64,000 bases of DNA from Bagarius yarrelli (Eukaryota > Chordata > Actinopteri > Siluriformes > Sisoridae). The notes beneath the pieces are model-generated. The model did not search any database, was not told the origin of the DNA, and saw nothing but the letters and a program-made list of their open reading frames with translations. The stretch covers positions 665,501 through 729,500 of the forward strand of contig VCAZ01000039.1 of NCBI GenBank assembly GCA_005784505.1, read 5' to 3'. The position numbers and the translations under genes were made by a program. Numbering within the stretch: position 1 is the stretch's first letter; each line of letters begins with the position of its first letter. Below, one piece after another: positions 12,101 to 21,400 of this stretch.

Positions 12101-12424
12101 ATTTAATGGGGTTTCCTAAATTTGTATATATCCTTGTCTGCCGTTGAGGCATCCAAACTCTGTTGCAGCCAAAACAACCAAATATAATGACCACAAAAAA
12201 AGCAATGAAATGAATGCTGTTTCAGCTAACACAGGTTTAAACCTACGGATAAACAGCATAAGTTTTAAGCTTAATGATCTCATACAATACCCAATTTCTC
12301 TTCTGAACACATTTTTGTATTTCCTTTTAAGGGTGATGACGATCTGAAAGACACCGGCTTCCATTTGACATCAGCCAACCAAGGACTGTCCAAGTCAGGA
12401 CCGGGATTCAGTCTGAAGTTCTGA
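33..12424 (+). CDS. cdk11b: cdk11b (PITSLRE cyclin-dependent kinase 11), 3' part, 17 exons
   Basis: Serine/threonine kinase of the CDK11 (PITSLRE) family, a nuclear kinase that pairs with L-type cyclins in transcription and pre-mRNA splicing. Exons: 33-148, 327-454, 528-672, 1099-1247, 1588-1725, 4282-4371, 4467-4616, 4777-4854, 5302-5498, 6993-7205, 7299-7404, 7506-7627, 7918-8025, 8134-8250, 8438-8586, 10939-11128, 12332-12424. They join with matching phases into 762 codons plus TGA. The N-terminal part is Arg/Lys/Glu-rich, then acidic; the kinase domain begins near residue 400 (counted in this window). Visible motifs: GTYG glycine loop (414-417), VALK lysine (K434), PITSLRE (446-452), HRDLKTSN (527-534), DFG (547-549), GPD where APE is usual (572-574). 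The C-terminal tail ends in GFSLKF. Human CDK11B has about 795 residues, so roughly the first 40 codons are upstream of the window. All introns are GT-AG. The identification is firm; individual exon borders come from reading and phase matching. Confidence 0.97.
327..454 (+). CDS. cdk11b: cdk11b exon
   Basis: Encodes GEEDDSLAIKPPQQMSRK and then a Lys/Arg-rich segment ending SHSAEG. It starts with the A that completes the Arg codon of the previous exon and ends in phase 1. Confidence 0.9.
528..672 (+). CDS. cdk11b: cdk11b exon with tandem CAGCAG acceptor
   Basis: Encodes GKHIRPKDKEKERENERRKR and a further basic stretch ending SRRER. The acceptor is CCAGCAG: use of the second AG (exon start 528) gives EGGKH as in mammals; use of the first AG (start 525) would insert one codon (EGAGKH). 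Both keep the frame. Confidence 0.88.
1099..1247 (+). CDS. cdk11b: cdk11b exon (charged coiled-coil-like)
   Basis: Encodes DRLEQLERQRERERKLREQ followed by a run of Gln/Glu/Arg/Lys, ending DTRRE. The composition predicts a long charged single helix or coiled coil, as in other CDK11 proteins. Confidence 0.92.
1588..1725 (+). CDS. cdk11b: cdk11b exon (RS-like segment)
   Basis: Encodes PPSHHRGGILEDYGDKVRSR followed by alternating Arg-Ser residues and SPVRLQREQR. The acceptor is CTGCAG and the donor GTCGGT. The RS-like residues fit a splicing-associated nuclear kinase. The intron before it is about 340 bases; the one after it is 2.55 kb. Confidence 0.85.
1726..4281. other. cdk11b intron, 2.6 kb
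   Basis: No coding signal seen. It holds a degraded tRNA-like SINE head on the minus strand (about 1784-1866), homopolymer T runs (3447-3460, 3864-3883) and otherwise AT-rich unique-looking sequence. Confidence 0.7.
4282..4371 (+). CDS. cdk11b: cdk11b exon
   Basis: Encodes KEEKQEDLLADLQDISDSER and KTSTAESS, matching the conserved LQDISDSERKTS block of CDK11. Donor GTAAGC follows. Confidence 0.92.
4467..4616 (+). CDS. cdk11b: cdk11b exon (acidic run)
   Basis: Encodes a Ser/Glu/Asp-rich acidic tract (SASGSDDE, then long Glu/Asp runs). The DNA is a GAG/GAC/GCG trinucleotide tract between about 4485 and 4545, so length variation between individuals is expected. Confidence 0.88.
4777..4854 (+). 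CDS. cdk11b: cdk11b exon (region of the p58 internal start)
   Basis: Encodes EDISEEEQSEEEEEE and then NERENGNDMPA. In mammals the shorter p58 isoform begins at a methionine aligning with the Gln codon CAA at 4797-4799; here the nearest in-frame ATG is 16 codons later at 4845-4847. Confidence 0.9.
5302..5498 (+). CDS. cdk11b: cdk11b exon
   Basis: Encodes VPESRFDHDSEES, an acidic linker, and ENYVPDSPPVSPVELKKELP leading to KYLPALQ, the segment just before the kinase domain. It ends in phase 0 at a GT donor at 5499. Confidence 0.95.
5499..6992. other. cdk11b intron, 1.5 kb
   Basis: AT-rich intron before the kinase exons. A short piece near 6780-6815 resembles the middle of the tRNA-derived SINE seen elsewhere. 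Open frames here are not conserved-looking. Confidence 0.65.
6993..7205 (+). CDS. cdk11b: cdk11b exon (kinase N-lobe)
   Basis: Exactly 71 codons, from GCRSVEEFQ to NIVTVR. It carries the glycine loop GTYGVVY, the VALK lysine and the PITSLRE cyclin-contact helix that names the family. Acceptor TTTTAAG. Confidence 0.97.
7299..7404 (+). CDS. cdk11b: cdk11b exon (hinge)
   Basis: Encodes EIVVGSNMDKIYIVMNYVEH and DLKSLMETMKQPFLP, the N-lobe strands and hinge of the kinase. Donor GTAAGT. Confidence 0.97.
7506..7627 (+). CDS. cdk11b: cdk11b exon (catalytic loop)
   Basis: Encodes the segment with HRDLKTSNLL, including the catalytic Asp (D529 in window numbering), Lys531 and Asn534. A polypyrimidine tract (TCTCTCTCTCTAG) precedes it. 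Confidence 0.97.
7918..8025 (+). CDS. cdk11b: cdk11b exon (DFG and activation segment)
   Basis: Encodes IGDFGLAREYGSPLKPYTP and VVVTLWYRGPDLLLGAK. The DFG motif is intact. The APE motif that closes the activation segment in nearly all kinases reads GPD (GGC CCA GAC, 7999-8007). Confidence 0.96.
8134..8250 (+). CDS. cdk11b: cdk11b exon
   Basis: Encodes EYSTAVDMWSVGCIFGELLT and QKPLFPGKSEIDQINKIFK, the DxWSxG helix and following C-lobe segment. Phase 0 at both ends. Confidence 0.97.
8438..8586 (+). CDS. cdk11b: cdk11b exon
   Basis: Encodes DLGSPSEKIWPGYNELPAVK followed by KMTFTEYPYNNLRKRFG and LSDQGFDLMN. It ends after AA of a Lys codon at donor GTACGT. The following intron is 2.35 kb. Confidence 0.96.
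8587..10938. other. cdk11b intron, 2.35 kb
   Basis: Contains a short CA run (about 8617-8640) and AT-rich sequence. I see no exon or recognisable repeat in the rest. Confidence 0.65.
10939..11128 (+). CDS. cdk11b: cdk11b exon (end of kinase domain)
   Basis: Encodes FLTYCPAKRISADDALKHDY, then FRESPLPIEPSMFPTWPAK and the tail GTSPRPPEGGLGYSQL. It begins with the single A that completes the Lys codon of the preceding exon. Confidence 0.96.
11207..12127 (+). mobile_element. Tc1-like DNA transposon remnant with IR/DR ends, inside last cdk11b intron
   Basis: The left end begins CAGTCATGTGAAAAAATTAG directly after a TA dinucleotide (11205-11206), and a second copy of the AAATTAGGAC motif lies about 175 bases inward (11,395-11,411). 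This is the outer/inner direct-repeat arrangement of Tc1-family inverted repeats. The right end near 12,100-12,125 carries the reversed motif in decayed form (GGGGTTTCCTAAATTTG). In between, reading frames resemble a Tc1 transposase N-terminal and central part (SGHSSEFTPRADHKML, STIRKRLHKFNFH) but are interrupted and lack the C-terminal catalytic part. At about 920 bases it is shorter than the usual 1.6 kb and must be immobile by itself. Confidence 0.85.
12332..12424 (+). CDS. cdk11b: cdk11b terminal coding exon
   Basis: Encodes GDDDLKDTGFHLTSANQGLS and KSGPGFSLKF, then TGA at 12422-12424. This is the conserved CDK11 C-terminus. Confidence 0.96.
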   Translation, partial: GDDDLKDTGFHLTSANQGLSKSGPGFSLKF

Positions 12425-12949
12425 GGCAAAAGGCAAGACAAGGGAATTTAAAGCTCTTTGTGGAACTAAAACCAGGACTCTGTTTAAAAGAGACTCCCTA
12501 AATGCTGAGCCTTTACCTCTTCCGAGGCGCCCCGACGCAAAACGTCAGAAACTGTTTGAAGACTGAGAACTTCAAGTTCCAATCAGTTTGTCTACTTCTG
12601 TCGGTTAGAAGCAACAAACTCTTCCTCATTAACTCATAATTCCAAATCGGGATTCTGGCTTCTGAGATTTCTCTCTCTCTCTCACTCTCTCACTTTTTCA
12701 CTCACTTTATTTCCTTTTTAAAGTAATTACTGGCTGTTGGTCTTAGTTGTGTAGCTACCACTCTAATTCATCGAGCTGAATCCTTCAAGATTTTGATGTT
12801 TGTTTTCAATAACCAGACAGGACTGGTCGAATATGAAAAAGCTGTCCAGTCTACAAATAATGGATTCATAACTGGAGTTGCGTAATAATGCGGTTTGCCA
12901 GACGTGTCGGAGGTTAACGCAGGTGATTTTGTGTTTTTTAAGAAATAAA
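12425..12949 (+). other. cdk11b: probable cdk11b 3' UTR
   Basis: Non-coding stretch after the cdk11b stop codon, with a CT-rich tract (about 12,667-12,700) and an AATAAA hexamer at 12,944-12,949. The end is inferred from that hexamer only. Confidence 0.6.
12944..12949 (+). promoter_or_regulatory. candidate polyadenylation signal of cdk11b
   Basis: AATAAA hexamer 520 bases after the stop codon, followed within 20-30 bases by T-rich sequence. Confidence 0.55.
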
Positions 12950-14299
12950 AGATTTCCAAGTCTAATCTTTTTTTTTTTAATTTATTCTCCTATTTCTAGC
13001 ACATTTATTTTACAGTTGTGGTCTTTATGTTTTTTGTTTTACATTAATCTAACAGTCCTGAAACTGACATTTAAAGCAGAAATGACAAAAGTTGGGAAAA
13101 CATTCAGGGCAGCCTTGAAAGCAGCTCCAGCACCAGATGTCCAAAAGTGATGTCATCCCGTGCACTGCACACACTCGACACAATCGAGTCCGCCTCCTCT
13201 TTTTATTAGCGAAGCAGCCAGAGTGACTTTCCCGCTCAAGACGATATTCTTCACTTTAGTCACGGATACGCAAAGATTCGGGAGTTCTATTTAAAGCGAA
13301 ATAAGAACTAAAGTGTGTTTATATCCCAGATATCATATAGCATCGTGTTTTATGGTAGCAGCTCCGGTCCACTCTGACGATTGCTGTGATCTGCCTATGT
13401 TTTCACTTTGTCAGCACATATAGTTGGCATTAAAATGTTTGAAATTTCAAACATCTGGTAGACATTTGAAGTAGAATTACCGGTAAATCTCTTTTTGCAT
13501 GGTCCTTTTCAAAAGCAGCTGGCAGCCACTGGCGTCTGTAGATGTGACGTGTCTATCATTAACTCTTCAGCCACTTCGGGATATACTATAAGAAATTTGT
13601 TAAAATTAAACAGTGTGCAGTGTTACTGTGAAAACTTACACAAGACTGCTGAACCTAAAAACCTGCCTCTTTTTAATCGTTGGTGGGGTTTTTTTCAAAG
13701 ATTTATTGGGGGCATTTTTTTGCCTTTATTGATGGGGTAGAGATAAATAGGGGATGGGGCCGGAATCGAACGCGGGTTACTGGAGCGCAACTGTGCATGT
13801 GGGTGCTGGCGCCCTAAACCACTACACCGTTGCACCGGCCTGGTGTTTTCTTTATAAAAATGAAGCAAAAATTATGCAAATTAGGCCTTCACCGTGAGTC
13901 CAGGTATAAATTCTGAGAGCTGCCATGTTTAAAATGCAGAATAAAATGTTTAATCTCATTTGTGTACCTCATCTGCCATCAATTTAATCTTGTTTTATTA
14001 TTATTTACTATAACACAAAATACTGACTTCTAATTCATGTAAACATTTTATTCCCATTTTTATAAAAGAATAGTTTAAATAAAACTCGCTTTAAAGTATC
14101 TTAAAAAAAAAGGCTTTTTTTTTTTTTTTATTGTCCCGCTGAAATTAGAATAATAATTCTGGTTTCCTTTATGTTCCTCTAATCTGTGTGTTTAACTAGA
14201 CTGTAATACCACAATTCTATGAGAAACCTAATAGCTTAAAATAGTCATCCAAAAAAGTAAGGGTGTAATGTGTAGGGTTTTTGTTTTAAGCTGTGATCT
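12950..14299. other. intergenic region between convergent cdk11b and mmp23b
   Basis: It contains a perfect 20-base palindrome at 13,435-13,454, a moderately CpG-containing stretch (13,146-13,290), a tRNA-derived SINE (13,715-13,845) and poly-T runs near 14,117. No convincing coding sequence. Confidence 0.6.
13715..13845 (-). repeat. tRNA-derived SINE, family B
   Basis: Read on the minus strand, it has a head with GTGTAGTGGTTTAGGGCGCC followed by a B-box-like GTTCGATTCC and a short tail ending CAATAAAGGC. A second, more diverged copy is at 19,345-19,487, same orientation. Related to tRNA genes by its A/B-box layout but not itself a tRNA. Confidence 0.75.
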
Positions 14300-14383
14300 G
14301 GTGGTTGGTGGTTACTGTGTTGGACTGCTGATCGGAAACGTCATAAGTTTTTAACTTTTTTAACCCTTAAGCCTCAAATGCTT
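14300..14383 (+). repeat. SINE family A fragment (head), broken by a microsatellite
   Basis: GTGTTGGACTGCTGATCGGA and downstream TAACCCTTAAGCCTCAAATG match the head and middle of the commonest SINE in this window. The tail is missing; the TG/TA array begins directly after. Confidence 0.6.
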
Positions 14384-14384
14384 T

Positions 14385-14697
14385 GTTCGTATATATGTGT
14401 GTATATATGTATGTATATGTGTATATATTTATATATATATGTATATATGTATATATATGTGTATATATGTATGTATGTGTGTGTATATGTATATGTGTTA
14501 TGTGTTATATATGTGTGTGTGTATATGTGTGTGTATGTGTATATGTGTGTGTGTGTGATATGATGTGTATGTGTGTATATATGTGTGTGTGTATGTATGT
14601 GTGTGGTATATGTGTGTATGTGTGTGTGTATATATGTGTGTATCGTGTATATGTGTATATATATATATGTGTATGTGTATACATATATATGTATATA

Positions 14698-14771
<74 letters not shown>

Positions 14772-14790
14772 ATATTATATATTATATATG
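14385..14790. repeat. TG/TA compound microsatellite, about 400 bases
   Basis: Alternating TG, TATG and TA tracts, ending in a pure TA block (about 14,716-14,770). Open frames in it (Tyr/Val/Cys/Ile repeats) are products of the repeat, not genes. Confidence 0.95.
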
Positions 14791-14902
14791 GTTTGTTCGG
14801 TCACAGTTTGTTCCAAATCCCGTAAACGCAAGTGTTGATGTTTCTGTTCTCCGACGTTGTTTAACATAGAAACTACATTGAGCAATTTTTTTTAATATAG
14901 TT

Positions 14903-14955
14903 AAATTTACATTGACAGCATTTGGCAGACGCCCTTTGCTTCCCCAATTGACCCA
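14903..14955 (-). repeat. SINE family A tail fragment
   Basis: Contains the reversed tail motif GCATTTGGCAGACGCCCTT. It lies just beyond the expected mmp23b 3' end. Confidence 0.6.
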
Positions 14956-15067
14956 AAAACAGAGATAAGCCACATCTCACAGAATAAAGTTTTATTTAGC
15001 ACCTAATGAAACAAACTTACAAAAAAAAAAAAAGACAGAAAAACCCTGACATCAAAATACTGATAGC

Positions 15068-15073
15068 TTTATT
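15068..15073 (-). promoter_or_regulatory. candidate polyadenylation signal of mmp23b
   Basis: AATAAA on the minus strand, about 220 bases after the mmp23b stop codon. Other minus-strand AATAAA hexamers are at 14,991-14,996 and 15,235-15,240, so the true site is undecided. Confidence 0.4.
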
Positions 15074-15295
15074 GTATGAATCGAGAGGAGTATGTGCCCG
15101 AGTAACTGAGGTTCCATGGTGCCGGGGTGAACTTTGCCCTCCTTTCCTTCATATACAGCACTTGATCACAGACTTTTTATTTATTTTTTTATTTTTTTTT
15201 AGTAACACATTGACAGAAAAAACGGAACACTCATTTTATTTTGAATAAAACCAGTCTGTGGTTTCCGTCAGTATTATTGGAAATATTCTATTGGC

Positions 15296-15470
15296 TTAGA
15301 AGCGCACCCGTAGCTTCCACGAATAGGTTGTTAAAACTTTGTTCTTCTTTCTCACGATGCAGGTGTACGTACCCTCGTTGATTGCGTTAGCCACGATACT
15401 GATGTGATCGTTCTTCAGGGTGATGTAGCCAGGGTGAGAGAATTCCAGCAGCTCGCCATCTTTATACCAG
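15296..15470 (-). CDS. mmp23b: mmp23b exon 8 (Ig-like domain, stop)
   Basis: Encodes WYKDGELLEFSHPGYITLK, then NDHISIVANAINEGTYTC and VLTTYSWKLRVRF, ending at TAA (15,298-15,296). It carries the Ig tryptophan and the second Ig cysteine (YTC). Confidence 0.96.
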
Positions 15471-18400
15471 CTACAGAGAGCAAAGAGGTGAAGGTTTGTG
15501 GATTAATCCACTCATGGAAAGATGCTGGACCATTGATTGGTTTACAAATGAAAACAAAAAACACACACACTTACTCCACTTTTCCTTGCTTTGCAGCAAT
15601 TTTCTTTCCACAGCGGAAGGTAAGTTTCCTTCCCTCAGCAACCAGCTTGTGTTTGGTCCGTGGCGGCTTCGGAGTCGGAGCGACGGTAGGAAAAGGGAAA
15701 TCTGTTTGGGCATAATGACAATCTTCATATTAAGCACTGAAATGCGATATTGTAATGTCTGCAAAGTGTGAATTCTAAAAAGCTCTTTTTGCAATTCTTG
15801 TCCTGGAGACTGACCAGATTTCTCAGATTTGAAGCCAAACTGATCTCCAAAAAAAAAAAAAAAAAAAGCAACCATGGACATTAAGTAATGTTTAGTATAC
15901 GAACCATCATGTCATCCATGTTGTTGGGTGCAGAAAATATCTGGGAGGTTTAGCTATTTCTAACTCATCGTAACCACAAATGTTTTGGTCTCGCTTTACA
16001 CAATGTTGAACATCGTGCATCTGAGGACCACAAGCCTCATGCTGGGATATCAGTGGCCTGTAATCATGCAGAACACGTTCCCTGAAAGACTACATTTCAC
16101 CCTGACTGCAATGAGAACCAGACAAGGAACTGCCTTCTTCCAGGCAATCAAATCGGTCTGGCTTGGAAAAGAGATATTTTTCCTACTCTGGTGTACTAGC
16201 ATATAAACCTGCCTCAAAATTGATTGGAATTTGGATTCCTTAAGTTGATCTTCTCTCTTTCTGCTGTATTTCACAGCCAGTGCTATGACGTAATGAGATC
16301 TTGCTTCTTTTTTTTTTCCAATCCTAAAATAAATGGATTGTGGTTTTCAAAAAATTCTCTTTCTCTTGCCTTCAAAATGTCATGTATTTGTCTGCGAAAG
16401 AGGCTTAGAAATAAAAAAAAAAATAAAAAACCTAGTCTTTTAGACCCGAGGGAGATGTCTAGGAGGGATATTAAGCAGCCCCAGACGTTTTACTGCTGTC
16501 TGTTCAAACCAAAAGGATGCACTTTAACTCAGCTGACGATGCTGCCATTTTTGCTGCAATTTCAAACAGAATTGCATCATCCAACTGAAAGCATAGTTTG
16601 AGTCTTTCCAGCATTCTGTAGGGCTTAATTAAAGCTCAACATGTGTAGCTCGGCGCTCTGTTTGTCGTCTAGATTGGTATGTCCTAAAGGGCAGATGCTT
16701 TTCTGGGGTTTTTTCCAGTTTTTCCACAATGTTATTATAGAAGAAAACCAAAAAAATATATATAGTACACAAAATGTCCTTTGGGATCGTTGAATTATGG
16801 GTAAAATCACATACTTTTTAAAAGAGATTTTTAAGCATAAACATCTAAAAAAAAAAGTATCTGAGTTTTTTTTTTTTTGTTTTTTTTAAATACTTGAACT
16901 GGTCAGGCTACGTTTGATTTGACGATGGGTTTGGCCTGAAAAGGCAAATAAAAACCTTCCAAGATTTACACAAAGAACAAAAACATCTTTTCTGGCGGTC
17001 ATGGCACAACCAGTAGAACTAAAAGTGGTTTGGCTACGGCAACGCTCAGTTTTACAGATTAATTTCTGAAGAATTTTAAATTTCTCTTACTGTAACAGAA
17101 GTCACAGCTGTGGGGGCAGTGCTTTTGCATGAGCTTTCTTTTGCTTTCGCAGTAGCCTTTCCTGGCCCAAGCGGGACAGATAAATAATCTATCCAAACAT
17201 CCTGCAGGGAAAGACGGGAGGATCAGGAAAGGGAGAACAAGAACATGTAAAAGAAACCTCAGATTGTTTAAAGCGCATTTCTGAGAATGTTAAAACTCAA
17301 TGCCAAGACATTTTTTCGAAAATGATTACTAAGCATTGAATCAGCATGCGTTTTACACCTCCCTGTCTTGGCAAACCTGTCTCACTGCTCCTGTATTAAA
17401 ATAAAACCAGCTGTTCTTTCTGCGCACCGTACAGTCGCTGAAGTCCCCAGACGTCGTCTTGCGTTATAAGCTTGCGGCCGGTCAGCGTGGCGTTGAGGTG
17501 CATGATGGCCGTCGGGTTCTGCGAGTGCATGAGACCCAGCGCGTGACCGATCTCGTGAGCTGCTACATGTACCAGGTCGGTCAGCCAGACTCCTGTTCAA
17601 GAAACAATCACACGCACACACTTTGTAAGATTAGAATTACATTCCTGCATTACTTGTGCTAATCTGGCTAATATACACTCGCACTTTTATGGAATTATTT
17701 AGATAGCCAATCATGTGGCAGAAGCATAAACTCCTATTTATGTCATCCAAGAATAGGAATCTGAGGCTACCCATGTGGACAGAATTAAAACTGGCAGATT
17801 GTGGTAGAACACCAGACAGTGTTGAATTTAGTCTTAGTAGTTTTTTTTTGGCTAACAATGAGTCAAAATGACAGGGAACATTGTGTGGTCTTTTCTTTTT
17901 TTTAGCTTTTGTTGTGCTTTTGTGTCTTTTTTTTTTTTGGTTTACTGTAGGCTTTTGTCATCTTAAAGAGCTCTTGGTTTTTCAAATACAAAAACTCGAC
18001 CCGTTTGCCGCCATAACCAACTATTCCGCCGGTCACTGAAATTTTTTCCCCCCATTGTGTAATTTTATTGTGAACTTTAACAGAAGCTCATGATTGTATC
18101 TGTGTGATTGTATGCATTGTACTGCTGCCACCTGATTGGCTGAAGCTATTTTTTTCTAGAGAATATTTCAGTTTTCTTTTAATCCTTCCTTAGTTTGGTT
18201 TTCATCTTGGGTCATTTTGAAGAATTCGAATGTTAAGAATAGTTTGGTGCAAATCTCAATATCGAGGCTCTGAATTGATGTCCGAATGCCTCTGATTTAA
18301 ATTCGTTATAAAATTGTTTCGATTTTTATGAGCGTAATAATTGCTGCATGCTTATAAACTGAAATTAGAGGTTTGCCAGTAACATCAATTAGTCCTGCGG

Positions 18401-21400
18401 ACTAGACATCATTCTTTAATGCACAACGCTAAGTTGTGGTATAGCGCTTTAGTTGTACATAAGATAGAAAATAGGGGAAAGTTGCGCATAAAGGGTGATT
18501 ATAAGCCATCCCTTGTTTTTGAGAAAAGGTAGAAAACTAATCATGTGACAGCACTTAAAGGAAGAAGGAAATATTCCTAAGGAGTATATTAAGAAAGGTT
18601 GGCATGTGGCAAATGTGCTAAGAAATTTGTTTCAAAATGTCTTGGCTCTTTTTGTGAATTCTATTCATGACCAGATTCAAGGTGATCTAGAGAAAATGTA
18701 AACATAACAATAATCAGATATATTACATCTCCTTTGGTCACTATATACCAAATTGCTGATGTTTCCTTGGTTTGCTGTGTGAAGAATTGTTTATAAAATG
18801 GTGGTTGTGGGGAGTAACATGAGCCACCAGGGTCGGGGTAAGTTGTCAAACAAGATTCCTGAAGTCAGCAGTTTAAATCAAAGCACAGAAGTGTGTTTAA
18901 TGACAGGTCTGATAACAGCCAGTCCAGACTTTCTCATCTCTAATGAGGAAGAGCTAACATTAAGTATTAATCATTTTGTTATTGCCAGGGGGAAAAAATA
19001 TCTAAAAACGGTTGATGAAACTGAGCTTGAAGCAAGATTCCTTACAGGCTTATGGATGCGATCAGGGGCCAATGTTTCCATTTAAGTAGAAAGATATTGC
19101 TGTTATACCATAAGAGGATACTTCCACAACCTTTCTCTGTGGGACGTACGGCAAAAAGAGAGAAACACCTGGTATTCCGTTATAACTAAAACACTGACTA
19201 GCGGAAATGAAAAGCTTTATAAAAATTAGGCGAAAAAGCTGCAAATAGTCTAAGTCTATGTGTCTTGTTTGATCTAAAAAAAAAAAAGGATTCGCTCTAT
19301 TCGGCTAGTTCTCAGTTCATTTAAGTTGTTTCTTTTTGTTCTTTTTTGAGTTATTTTTGGGGTCATTCTGTAGCCTTTATTAATAGGATAAAGGTCAGGA
19401 TACAACCGGCAATCGTATCCGGGTCGCCAGGAGCGCAACATATGTGCCAGTGCCATAACCCACTACACCACAGCGCTGGCCTGTTTCTTACTGTTTTCCC
19501 CGACTATTTAAATAAAATAAAAAGGTTTTACCTCGGAGATTTTTGGGCTCAAATTACCCTACACATGGGGCAAGTTGTGGCCCTAGGCAAAAAACCCATA
19601 TTCCGTCCATATTCTTCATATTTCCCATATAAGTTATCAAAGAGCTGTTGGTACAGGATAAGTAAAACCTTGTTTGGTGTAGATTGTAAGACAAATGTTA
19701 CATTGGTGTAACTAATTTATGATTTATATATATAAAGTATATAAAATATGTAAAAGTTCAAGATTAATATTATACTTGAAATATATGTCATTTAATTTAT
19801 CCTCAATGAGCAAGCCTTATGAGGAAGAAACCATGAGAGGAACCAGACTCAGGAGGGAGCCCATCCTGGTTTGGGTGGTTTGGAGAGTGTTATTAGAAAT
19901 GATGTCCTTATTTCATTAACCTGTCAGCTTTTATGTCCTTATTTCATCTTTTCTTACTTTTCTGTAAATTGCATATCCAAAGTGACTTACGTTTATCTCT
20001 TTTATACAGTTGAGCAATTGGGGGTTAAGAGCCTTGCTCAGTGGGCCAGCAGTGGCAGCTTGTTGGTGTTAGGAATCATACCCCGATATTCCAATTAGTC
20101 CAACACCAAAGGCTGAGACTGATGTACAAGGAATGGGTTGGACTTTTTAAATTAAAACCACTTGCCTTTCTTCCAGCTGAAGCGCATGTTTCCCAAAATC
20201 CAGTACTCGTCATCATCGAAGTGGATCTCTCCGGTAGAAGGAAAGAAAGCGTGTGCCAGTTCTCCCGTGATGCCGTCAAAACAGTGATGCAGGTAGGACT
20301 GGAGACAATCTGTGTGATTTACCGGGTAGAAACCTGCCAAAAAAATGGAGCACTTGTTTTCATAACTCATAATCAGACCGCTGAGGCCCCAAGAAACATA
20401 AATTAAAGAAGTGCTCATATTTAGGTTGTGACCCACTTTCAATATGTCCCACTAGCGCACGTACAGGGAAGAGAACTCTAAAGTCTTTGACGCGCACTTT
20501 CAAAATCCTCATTTCGTTTGGTTTAGAATAACCCGTCTTGCCAAAGGTCCATTAAAAGCACCCGAAGCGACCGTTTGGGACGCATATTGTTTTTATTAGT
20601 ATTTGAACGTTATTAGGTTTTTATGTGGGTGAGCTTGGCAGAGACATGAGTCCGATTTAGCATGCATCCTTATTTTAATTTGGGATTGTCCTCATTTAAA
20701 TGATTTCCATATGGGTTCAAACTGATTAAAAAGCAGACTTTAAACCCATACGTGTTGTGACATGGCTAAGCCCGTTTGACATTTTCTGCTGTACATAAAA
20801 GTAAAAACTCAACCAGAAGGAAAGTTCTGGTATTTTAAAGTTGTGTCCCAGAATCGGCTGAAAAACCCAACACGCATATTAATCCTTTAATCTTAAACCT
20901 AATCTACTTTTAAATTTACATTTACATACAAATTAATATTTACACATGTGAGACGCCCCCTATTCCAAACTGACTTACATTTCGTCTTATCATTTTATTC
21001 TGGTCAGAGAAAGACTGCCCCCCCCCCCCAACTCCCGCCACACACACATATTTAAGCCTGGTTCCTCCCAAGGTTTTTTCTCCATTTAGTCACAGATGGA
21101 GTTTTAGTTTCGTGCCGCTATGGCCTTAGTTTCAGACTTTTAATTACAGTTACGAGTTAAACTAAACCAAGTGTTTTAGTGAGTGTTTAATATTATTTTA
21201 TTTATTTTAATTCTGTAAAGCTGCTTTGGCACAATTTTCAGACCTGGCTTGACTATTATCTATTCTAGAATTGAGCGGACCAAGACCGTAACCACTTAAC
21301 TAACACTTCCCCAAATTGAAACTTCATTTACAAGTGTTTTTGATCACATCATCACCTCCTTACTAATCCTTCTAATTATCCCTGCTCGCTTTACAATTGA

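Noticed and set aside
14378..14869. Overlapping open frames rich in Tyr, Ile, Val and Cys
   Set aside because: They are translations of the TG/TA microsatellite in three frames.
20041..20406. Plus-strand 121-codon frame
   Set aside because: Antisense of mmp23b exon 4.
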